Origin: Rhodocista pekingensis
GTDB lineage: Bacteria > Pseudomonadota > Alphaproteobacteria > Azospirillales > Azospirillaceae
Direction of reading: 5' to 3'
Length of the DNA: 64,000 nt
Assembly (NCBI RefSeq): GCF_042665545.1
Contig: NZ_JBHTCM010000004.1
Span: forward strand, 1-64,000
This document shows, piece after piece, positions 15,568-22,370 of this stretch. The notes beneath the pieces were generated by a model. That model saw nothing but the letters and a program-made list of their open reading frames with translations. It was not told where the DNA came from and searched no databases. How positions within the stretch are numbered: the stretch's first letter is position 1; every line of letters begins with the position of its first letter. The translations under genes were made by a program, and so were the position numbers.

Positions 15568-16386
15568 CTACTGCCCCTGACCGGGCTGCGGCGCCTGACC
15601 GGTGGCCCGCCCCTGGCCTGACTGCTGCCCCTGGCCTGACTGCTGCCCCTGGCCTGACTGCCGGGCCTGCGCGGGCTGCTGTGCCTGTCCGGGCTGCTGC
15701 CCGGCGGACTGGCGCTGATCGCGTTCCCCGTCCGGGCCCAGCATCACCTGCCGCTGCCCGTCATAGCTGAAGTCCGGTGCCTCGCGCAGCGCGTCGGAGG
15801 AGATCGGCAGCCGCACCTGATCGCCGTCCTGGCCGACGCGGACCGTGTCGAAGGGTACGGCGACCAGCCGCTCGTTCATGCCGAGGAAGCCCGTGCTGGT
15901 CTGCACGACCAGGCTTTCGATCCCGCCGCCCTTGGCCAGGACCAGGTCGTGGACCTCGCCGACATCGTCGCCGCCCTGATCCACGACATCGAGGCCGATC
16001 AGCTTCTGCCGGTCCAGGCCGGCGTCGTAGAGCGACGCCTCGTGCCGGTTCATCCGCTCGATCCGGACCTGCGGCTTCTCCTGGGCCTGTTCGACGACGA
16101 CCTGCGGTTCCGCCGTCTCGACCTGGATGTTGGCCTCGGCCCGGCGGATCTGGACGTTCGCCTGTCCGCCCTGGACCTCGGCCTGGACCGGCCCGCCGGG
16201 GGGCGGGGCGACCTGGACCTGCGGCGGCGGCTGGCGCACCTGGATCTCGGTCTCCTGCTGCGTCCGCGTCACGGTCTGGTTGCCCTGGGCCTGTCCCGGG
16301 TCCTGCGGGCGGTCCTGGGCCAGGGCCGCCGTGCCGGGCAGGGCCAGCAGCAGGGCGGCGGCGATGGGAAGTCTGGCGATGGTCAT
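15568..16386 (-). CDS. Secreted PRC-barrel protein with degenerate nonapeptide repeats
   Basis: The 272-residue product has a cleavable signal peptide (ending ALAQ near residue 24) and a Gln/Pro/Val-rich segment. This holds degenerate units such as AEPQVVVEQ, like those of the gene upstream. A PRC-barrel domain spans about residues 125-185 (KLIGLDVVDQGGDDVGEVHDL). A low-complexity Gly/Gln tail includes three in-frame copies of an 18-bp unit. PRC barrels are small beta-barrels found in photosynthetic reaction centre H subunits and in many unrelated proteins; the exported type has no settled function. It lies 26 nt after the larger paralogue. Confidence 0.8.
   Translation of the reverse strand: MTIARLPIAAALLLALPGTAALAQDRPQDPGQAQGNQTVTRTQQETEIQVRQPPPQVQVAPPPGGPVQAEVQGGQANVQIRRAEANIQVETAEPQVVVEQAQEKPQVRIERMNRHEASLYDAGLDRQKLIGLDVVDQGGDDVGEVHDLVLAKGGGIESLVVQTSTGFLGMNERLVAVPFDTVRVGQDGDQVRLPISSDALREAPDFSYDGQRQVMLGPDGERDQRQSAGQQPGQAQQPAQARQSGQGQQSGQGQQSGQGRATGQAPQPGQGQ
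15610..15663 (-). repeat. 18-bp in-frame tandem repeat, three copies
   Basis: Plus-strand units CCCCTGGCCTGACTGCTG at 15610-15627 and 15628-15645, with a third one-mismatch copy at 15646-15663, encode the repeated SGQGQQ segment in the tail of the PRC-barrel protein. Confidence 0.9.
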
Positions 16387-16412
16387 CTCGCTCCTCCTGT
16401 CCTGGCGTCCGG

Positions 16413-18470
16413 TCAGCGGGTCTGTCCGGCGGGTTCGGCCGTCGCGCGCCGCGTACCGGTGAAGGCCGGGGCGTTCATCACCTCGTCCCGCGGCATCGGC
16501 AGGACGATCTCCTCCGCCCGGGAGTCGATCCGCGTGCCGGAGAAGGGGACCCGCACCAGACGGCTGTCTTCCTCCAGCGCGATCACCAGCGCCTCGACCC
16601 CGCTGCCGTCCTGCGACAGCAGCACGTCGCGCACGGTCCCGACGGTCGTGCCCTGCGGGTCCACCGCTTCCCGTCCCACGATCCGGTGCATGGCGCCGGT
16701 CATCGAGGCCGCGGCCATGCCGCCGGGCTGGTCGCCCTGCGCGACGGGAAGGGTCGAGGGCTCGCGCTGCGCCGAGCGCGGAACCGCGCCGACCTGGGCG
16801 CTGGGCGGGGGATCGATCCGACGGGTGGGCGAGATCTGGTCCGGTCCCGTGGCAGGAGCCTGGAGGGTGCCCTGCGGCTGTTCCTCCGTCGCCGCCTGCT
16901 GCCGGGCCTGCTGCCCGCCCGTCGTCGGTTGGCCGCCCGCCGCCGGTTGGCCGCCCGTCGCCGGCTGCCGGGTTTCAGCCTGCGGCTGTCCCTGCCGGGT
17001 TCCGGCGGTCTGCGTCCGGGGCTGCTCTCCACCGGCTGCCGCCTGCTGCTGCCCGCCGGAGTCTGCCTGCTGCGGCTCCTGGCGGGAGGTGCCGGTGGTC
17101 TCTGACGTCTGTGACTGGGCCGCCTGTGACTGGGCCGTCTGTGCCGGGGCGGTCCGGGTCGGAGCCGGCAGGGTGGACGGGTCGCGCTGGGCCGAGCGCG
17201 GCACGGTCCCGACCTGGGCGCTGGGCGGCGGCTCGATCCGGGCGGGCGGGGCCGACTGTGCCGGCGCCGGGCGGGCGCTGGAGGCCTCGTCGGTGGACGG
17301 ACCTGCGGCGGCCTGCTGCTGTGGCTGTTGCGGCTCCTGTTCCTGCTGCTGGCGGGAGGTGCCGGTGGTCTCTGACGCCTGTGGCTGGGGCGCCTGTGAC
17401 TGGTCCGCCTCTGTTCGGGCCGTCCGGGTCGGAGCCGTCTGCGTCGGTTCAGCGGTCTGGACCGGCGCCGGGCGGGTGCTGGAGGCTTCGCTGTCGGAGG
17501 TCGGGTCGGTGTCCGCCCGCTGCTGCGGCTGCTGGGTCTGCCGGGATTGCTGCTGCTGGTTCTCCGGCGCCGTCATGGCCTGAGCGCCAGACGGCGGGGT
17601 GGTCTGGACCCGCGGCTCGGGCTGGGTCACCTCGATCTCCGGCTCGGGCTGCCGCACGGCCACCCGCGGCGGCGCCTGCTGTACCTGGACCTCCGGCCGG
17701 GCCTGCTGCACCGCGACGCGGGGTTCAGCCTGCTGGATGGAGACCTCCGGATCGGGCTGCTCGATCATCACCTCGGGGTCGCGCTGGCGGACGATGATCT
17801 CCGGCTCGAACTGGCGGACGGTGACCTCGGGCGGGAAGTAGCGGACGACGATGCGCGGCGGGTTCTGCTTCACCGTGACCTGCGGCGGTGCCTGCTCGAC
17901 GACCACCTGCGGCGCCGGCTGCTGCACGCTGACCTCCGGCCTGACCTGCTGCACCTGAACTTCCGGCGCGCCCTGGTCCACGGCGACGGTAGCGGGCTCG
18001 CCCTGCACCTCCAGGCCTGTGGCCTGCTGAATCCCCCGGAAGGCGGCGAAACTCTCCTGGTCGTCGCTCCGGCCGGGACCCGAGAGGGCGAGGAGGGCCT
18101 CCTCGACCCGCTGTCCGGCTTCGGAGAAGGCGCGTCTGGCGTCGGAGTCGCTCTGGATCGCCGGCAGAGCCTGGGCGCGGGCCAGGGACTGGCGCAACGC
18201 GGCCAGGGCGCGGTGGGTCTGTCGCCGGGCCTCGCCCAGCGCCCGCGGATCGTTCTGGCCGCGGGCCTGCTGCAAGGACTGGTAGGCCTGCTGGGCCGCC
18301 TGCTGGTGGCCGCGGAGTTCGGCCATCACCTGCTGCCGGGCGCCGTCGGGGCCTGTCGGCTGCTGCGCCTGCGGTGCCGTCTGCTCCTGCTGGAGCTGCT
18401 GGGCCAGGGAATAACCGGGAACGGCCATGACCGTGAGCGCCACGGCCGCCGTCAACAGGTTCGCTCGCAT
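16413..18470 (-). CDS. Large secreted PRC-barrel protein with nonapeptide beta-repeat array
   Basis: The 685-residue product has a signal peptide (ending SLAQ near residue 23), then an Ala/Gln-rich helical region (about 40-150). Thirteen full copies of a nine-residue repeat follow (167-283) with pattern x-x-P-x-V/I-x-V/I-x-Q, for example VRPEVSVQQ. Next comes a Gln/Pro/Thr-rich linker to about 565 and a C-terminal PRC-barrel (about 570-660). Within the linker a segment with core PPPSAQVG and PRSAQR occurs twice. The alternating hydrophobic pattern suggests beta strands, perhaps a fibrous periplasmic spacer. It heads a three-gene set and lies downstream of an EcfG-like motif. Function is unknown. 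Confidence 0.8.
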   Translation of the reverse strand: MRANLLTAAVALTVMAVPGYSLAQQLQQEQTAPQAQQPTGPDGARQQVMAELRGHQQAAQQAYQSLQQARGQNDPRALGEARRQTHRALAALRQSLARAQALPAIQSDSDARRAFSEAGQRVEEALLALSGPGRSDDQESFAAFRGIQQATGLEVQGEPATVAVDQGAPEVQVQQVRPEVSVQQPAPQVVVEQAPPQVTVKQNPPRIVVRYFPPEVTVRQFEPEIIVRQRDPEVMIEQPDPEVSIQQAEPRVAVQQARPEVQVQQAPPRVAVRQPEPEIEVTQPEPRVQTTPPSGAQAMTAPENQQQQSRQTQQPQQRADTDPTSDSEASSTRPAPVQTAEPTQTAPTRTARTEADQSQAPQPQASETTGTSRQQQEQEPQQPQQQAAAGPSTDEASSARPAPAQSAPPARIEPPPSAQVGTVPRSAQRDPSTLPAPTRTAPAQTAQSQAAQSQTSETTGTSRQEPQQADSGGQQQAAAGGEQPRTQTAGTRQGQPQAETRQPATGGQPAAGGQPTTGGQQARQQAATEEQPQGTLQAPATGPDQISPTRRIDPPPSAQVGAVPRSAQREPSTLPVAQGDQPGGMAAASMTGAMHRIVGREAVDPQGTTVGTVRDVLLSQDGSGVEALVIALEEDSRLVRVPFSGTRIDSRAEEIVLPMPRDEVMNAPAFTGTRRATAEPAGQTR
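17601..17972 (-). repeat. Nonapeptide repeat array in the PRC-barrel protein
   Basis: This segment encodes residues 167-290: thirteen full nine-residue units and one partial. Pro at position 3 and Gln at position 9 are nearly invariant, and valine or isoleucine fills positions 5 and 7. At DNA level the copies have diverged, unlike the short perfect repeats elsewhere in the window, so protein-level selection is likely. Confidence 0.85.
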
Positions 18471-18573
18471 CGACGATTCTCCCTCGTCTCGACGGGTGCC
18501 GGGCTGCTGCCGATCGCCGGTCCCGTCCTTCCGGTCCGCCTCAGGGGGTTCGCCTCAGGGGGGTCGCTGTTCA

Positions 18574-18598
18574 AACCCGAGAAAGGGGGAGGCGTTCC
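18574..18598 (-). promoter_or_regulatory. Candidate EcfG-type promoter upstream of the large PRC-barrel gene
   Basis: Read on the minus strand, GGAAC (18598-18594) is followed by 17 nt and GTT (18576-18574), about 100 nt before the ATG at 18470. The alphaproteobacterial EcfG consensus is GGAAC-N16-17-CGTT; here the base before GTT is G. The remaining 18471-18690 gap shows nothing else. Confidence 0.5.
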
Positions 18599-18690
18599 GG
18601 GGGCGAATGGATATAACCGACGGCTCCCCCTGCGGCCCGGTGCCGCCGGCCCTGCCCCCATCGTCCGGATAGGCGGGCAGGGGGCGGGCA

Positions 18691-18909
18691 TCAGGACGGG
18701 TTCCGCAGCGGGGGCGCGAGACGCTCCGGTCGGGGTGGGGGCTCCTGCGGCGGGACCGGAATGGGACCCGGCGGTTCCTCGATCGGGGGAGGGGCGTCCG
18801 GGTCCGGCGGCGGGCGGTCCGGCTGTGGCTGGGGGGGTGTCGGATAGGGGCCGGCACGGTCCGGCCTGATGCCGGCCGGGGGCTCCCGGGCGGGGATCGC
18901 CGTGATCAT
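18691..18909 (-). CDS. Small proline-rich protein coupled to actF
   Basis: The 72-residue product is over one third proline, with acidic and arginine residues and a repeated PPxPP character. No signal peptide, membrane segment or known domain is seen. The ATG overlaps the actF stop in ATGA and follows a GGAAGGA ribosome binding site, so it is read as the seventh gene of the complex III operon. It could be a disordered assembly or anchoring peptide; that is speculation. A similar unlinked proline-rich peptide is encoded at 28835-29029. Confidence 0.65.
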   Translation of the reverse strand: MITAIPAREPPAGIRPDRAGPYPTPPQPQPDRPPPDPDAPPPIEEPPGPIPVPPQEPPPRPERLAPPLRNPS

Positions 18910-20030
18910 GGTGTTCCTTCCGGTTGCTGTCGGGTCCGGTGCCGCAGGGGTGCGGCTCCGGGGGGCAACGTCTGTCGCCCCGGCCGGTGTTCCGGACGCC
19001 GGGCCAGGACGCGGAAGAACAGCGCCGACCACAGCCCGCCGACCGTCAGCGCGAAGGCGGCGGACAGGGCCGGGCCGGCCTTGGCCGCCGGCAGCACCAG
19101 CCAGAACGCCTCGGCGATCTGCGCCGCCAGCAGCAGCCCGGCCGCCGCCGGCAGCCAGCGCCGCGCCCGCCCCAGGGGGGCGGCCAGCGCCAGGGCGACG
19201 CCGGCCAGGGTCAGCAGCCCCGCCAGCCAGCGCAGGGACGGCCAGACGCCACCCTGCCGCTCCAGGAACCAGACGGCCAGATGCGGCAGGTCCCCCGTCC
19301 AGACCGTCAGATACTCGAAGAAGGCGATATAGCCCCAGGCCAGCGCCCCGGCGATCAGCAGCCCCCGCGCAGTCGCCTCCGGCTCCCGCTCGCGTGAGAC
19401 CAGATGGTCGGCCAGCACCCCGAAGGCCAGGGCCGCCGCGGCCTGGTGCGCCGCGTAGACGATGCCGAACGCGGCCGAGGCATGGTCGGGCGTCAGGGTC
19501 ATGATCCAGTCCACCGCCGCGAAGGAGGCGATGATCGAGTGCAGCACCAATCCTGCCGCCGCCAGTCCCGGCCGTTTGTGCCGCGGGCCGACGCTGCGGT
19601 CCTCCCGGATCATCGCCTCGGAAAGCGCGATCCAGACGGCGAAGTAGAGCGCGGTGCGCAGCAGGAAGGCGGGGCCGGTCAGCCACCAGGACTGCAAGGG
19701 TCCGCTCGGCACGAAGTCCGCCGCCGTCCAGGGATAGATGCGGTCGAGCGCCAGCAGGCCCGGCAGCATCGCTACGGCCAGCAGCCAGAGCGTCCGGCAG
19801 CCGGCCTCCAGCACGGCGGGCAGCACCACCGCGCGCCCGATCAGGTGGTTCAGCAGCAGCAGAAGGACACAGCCGACCGGGATGGCGCTCCAGACCACGA
19901 CGGCGGCGTGCCACGCGGCCACGGCCGCATCCGCGTCGCCGCCCAGGGCCAGGGCCACGGACAGGGCCGCACCGACCGCCGCGACGGCCAGCGATGCCGC
20001 GGCGAAACGGCGGGGCGGGGTGGTGCTCAT
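18906..20030 (-). CDS. actF: Alternative complex III subunit ActF (NrfD-like membrane subunit)
   Basis: ActF is one of two membrane quinol-binding-type subunits of alternative complex III, which oxidises quinol and reduces cytochrome c or an attached oxidase. The 374-residue product has about ten hydrophobic segments. Conserved elements include DRIYPWTAADFVPSGPLQSWW near residue 80, HSIIASFAAVDWIMTLTP near 165, and an AFFEYLTVW segment near 240. It is shorter than ActC and has an Arg/Pro-rich cytoplasmic tail. It overlaps actE by 4 nt. Confidence 0.88.
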   Translation of the reverse strand: MSTTPPRRFAAASLAVAAVGAALSVALALGGDADAAVAAWHAAVVVWSAIPVGCVLLLLLNHLIGRAVVLPAVLEAGCRTLWLLAVAMLPGLLALDRIYPWTAADFVPSGPLQSWWLTGPAFLLRTALYFAVWIALSEAMIREDRSVGPRHKRPGLAAAGLVLHSIIASFAAVDWIMTLTPDHASAAFGIVYAAHQAAAALAFGVLADHLVSREREPEATARGLLIAGALAWGYIAFFEYLTVWTGDLPHLAVWFLERQGGVWPSLRWLAGLLTLAGVALALAAPLGRARRWLPAAAGLLLAAQIAEAFWLVLPAAKAGPALSAAFALTVGGLWSALFFRVLARRPEHRPGRQTLPPGAAPLRHRTRQQPEGTP

Positions 20031-20503
20031 GGGGTGTCCCCCTCGGGCATGCCGCCGGACTGGAGCATCCGGAGATGCGCCAGGATCGCCCGCCGCGCCG
20101 CGGCGTCGGTCCGGTCCGCGAAGCCGTACATCCGGCCGTGGCCATGGGCGATCACGGCCAGCAGCGCCGCGTCGTCGGCGGCGCGCAGGCGGGGCAGGTC
20201 CAGGGGCGGCGGGGCGGGCACGTAGCGCCCCACCACCAGCCCGTCGCCGGCGCCCCGGGCACCATGGCAGGGGGCGCAGAGGATGCCGTACAGTTCGGCC
20301 CCGCGCCCCGCGTCGGTGCCGCCCTCCGCGGCGGTCTGCCCCACGGTCACCGTGCCGGTCGGTGGCGGCTCGGCCCCCGAGAGGTCCCACAGCGTCCGCG
20401 GCGCGTCGTAGGCGTCGATGCGGGCGGGGATCGCCCCGTCGCCGCAGGCGGTCAGGCCGGCCAGCAGCAGGAGCGGCGGCAGCGGGAAGCGGGCGCGTCT
20501 CAT
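20027..20503 (-). CDS. actE: Alternative complex III subunit ActE (monohaem cytochrome c lipoprotein)
   Basis: The 158-residue product has a lipoprotein signal with lipobox LTAC (Cys near residue 20) and one haem c site, CAPCH, near residue 78. A methionine-containing stretch (GRMYGF) is a possible sixth haem ligand. ActE is the monohaem c subunit thought to pass electrons from the pentahaem ActA towards an oxidase. It overlaps actD and actF by 4 nt each. Confidence 0.88.
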   Translation of the reverse strand: MRRARFPLPPLLLLAGLTACGDGAIPARIDAYDAPRTLWDLSGAEPPPTGTVTVGQTAAEGGTDAGRGAELYGILCAPCHGARGAGDGLVVGRYVPAPPPLDLPRLRAADDAALLAVIAHGHGRMYGFADRTDAAARRAILAHLRMLQSGGMPEGDTP

Positions 20504-21024
20504 CCCGGCACCTCCCAGACCCGCAGGGCGCCCGCCTCCCGCAGTGCCGTCTCCACCCGTCCCGGGGCGAACAGCGGGTCGGCCGCCGCCACGGACAGGA
20601 AGAAGCCGTCGTCGGTGACGGCGCGGAACCGCTCCACCTCGAACAGCGGGTGGTGCAGCCGGGGCAGCCCGTTCGCCAGCAGCATCCCGACCGCCGCGGC
20701 GATGACCGCGGACAGGGCGGCGAACTGCAAGGCGGGCAGCAGGAAGGCGGCCCAGGCCAGGACCGGCCGCCCGCCGACGTTCAGCGGGTAGTCGAGATGG
20801 GCATGGGCCTGTACCGCAAGGCTCAGCGCGAACCCGCCGGCCGCCGCCACGGCGGCTCCGACCGGCAGGGGCCAGCGCCGCACGCCGGCCTGCCGGCGCA
20901 TCCAGTCCAGCGGATAGGGCGCGTGCGCTTCCAGCCGGGTGAAGCCGCGGCGGCGCAGCGCCTCCATCGCGGCTTCCAGCGCGTCGGGTCCGGCGAATTC
21001 CCCCAGCAGGGCCGCCGTGCTCAT
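20500..21024 (-). CDS. actD: Alternative complex III subunit ActD (DUF3341)
   Basis: ActD is a small membrane-anchored subunit. The 174-residue protein starts with a soluble domain (LLGEFAGPDALEAAMEALRRRGF) followed by YPLDWM and two membrane segments (about residues 55-75 and 90-115). A soluble C-terminal domain (LFEVERFRAVTDDGFFL) follows. This matches DUF3341. Overlaps of 4 nt join it to actC and actE. Confidence 0.87.
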   Translation of the reverse strand: MSTAALLGEFAGPDALEAAMEALRRRGFTRLEAHAPYPLDWMRRQAGVRRWPLPVGAAVAAAGGFALSLAVQAHAHLDYPLNVGGRPVLAWAAFLLPALQFAALSAVIAAAVGMLLANGLPRLHHPLFEVERFRAVTDDGFFLSVAAADPLFAPGRVETALREAGALRVWEVPG

Positions 21025-22370
21025 GCCGATGCCTCCCGCTCGTCGCGCAGGGCCTCCTTCACCTCGAAGATGGAGACGGCCGGCACGGCCCGCAGGAACA
21101 GCACCAGCAGCAGCAGGAACAGTCCGATCGAGCCGGCGAAGACGCCCCAGTCCCACACCGTCGGCAGATAGGGCTGCCACATGGCCGGGAAGATGCCGCG
21201 CGACAGCGGTCCCATCTGGAGCATGTAGTGCGAGGCCCAGACCGCCGGCATGATGACGGCGGAAATCAGCGCCACCGCCCAGGGCCGGCGGCGCACGGCC
21301 GGCAGCCAGAAGAACTGCGGCACGGCGATGGACCCGATCCAGCCGGCCCAGGCATAGGGCGCGAAGGGGCCGGAGACACGGTCGCGCAGGATGTGCAGCT
21401 CCGCCGGGGTGGCGCGGTAGAGCAGCGTCCAGATCTCCGCGATGTGGACGTAGAGATAGAGCAGCGCCGTCGCCAGCATGATCTTCGCCAGCAGGTCCAG
21501 GTGGCCCGCCGTGATCAGGTCGGCCAGCCCGAACCCCCGGCGCAACGCCGCGGACAGCAGCGCGATGGTGGCGAAGCCGGCGAGCGTGCCGCCGATCATC
21601 AGCAGCGGCGGGAACACCGTGCTGTGCCAGCCGGGCAGCGGCGCCCCGGCATAGAGCAGCCCGACTCCGGTGTGGATCAGCACGACATAGGGCACGCTGA
21701 CCGCGGCGATGGTGCGGTAGGCAAGGCGCCAGCGCGCCCAGTGGCTGCCGCAGCCGCGCCAGCCCAGGGCGGCGATGCCGTAGACCCGCCGCCAGACGGG
21801 ATGCGCGGCGCGGTCGCGCAGGGTGGCCAGATCGGGGATCAGGCCGACATACCAGAACAGGCCGACGACGCCGAGATAGGTCATCACGGCGAAGGCGTCC
21901 CAGATCAGCGGGCTGCGGAAGTTGGGCCACAGGCCCAGCGCGTTCTCGTGCGGGATGGTCCACCAGAACAGCCAGGGCCGGCCCAGATGCAGGATCGGGA
22001 ACAGGCCGGCGACGGCGGCGCTGAACAGGGTCATCGCCTCGGCCAGCCGGTTCAGCGCGTTGCGCCAGCCATGGCCGAGCAGCAGCAACAGGCCCGAGAT
22101 GATCGCCCCGGCATTGCCCAGCCCGATCCACCAGACATAGTTCACGATGTCGAAGCCCCAGACGTTGGGGTGGTTCAGGCCCCAGACGCCCACGCCGTCG
22201 GCCAGCAGCTTCCAGACCGACAGCCCGAACACCCCCGTCAGCAGGAGCGCCAGCAGCAGGGCCGGCCGGTCCCAGCCGTGGCCGGGGGGGCGCAGCGCCA
22301 GCGCGGTCAGCTCTCCGGTGACGGCGGCGTCCGGGCGCTGCGGCAGGGGGGCGGGGGTGGTCCCGGTCAT
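21021..22370 (-). CDS. actC: Alternative complex III subunit ActC (NrfD/PsrC-like membrane subunit)
   Basis: The 449-residue product is a polytopic membrane protein with about ten helices. The VWGFDIVNYVWWIGLGNAG segment (helix 2) and the HLGRPWLFWW segment near residue 130 are family marks. The latter lies near the quinol site in NrfD-like proteins. ActC pairs with the iron-sulphur protein ActB. The gene overlaps actB by 4 nt. Confidence 0.92.
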   Translation of the reverse strand: MTGTTPAPLPQRPDAAVTGELTALALRPPGHGWDRPALLLALLLTGVFGLSVWKLLADGVGVWGLNHPNVWGFDIVNYVWWIGLGNAGAIISGLLLLLGHGWRNALNRLAEAMTLFSAAVAGLFPILHLGRPWLFWWTIPHENALGLWPNFRSPLIWDAFAVMTYLGVVGLFWYVGLIPDLATLRDRAAHPVWRRVYGIAALGWRGCGSHWARWRLAYRTIAAVSVPYVVLIHTGVGLLYAGAPLPGWHSTVFPPLLMIGGTLAGFATIALLSAALRRGFGLADLITAGHLDLLAKIMLATALLYLYVHIAEIWTLLYRATPAELHILRDRVSGPFAPYAWAGWIGSIAVPQFFWLPAVRRRPWAVALISAVIMPAVWASHYMLQMGPLSRGIFPAMWQPYLPTVWDWGVFAGSIGLFLLLLVLFLRAVPAVSIFEVKEALRDEREASA

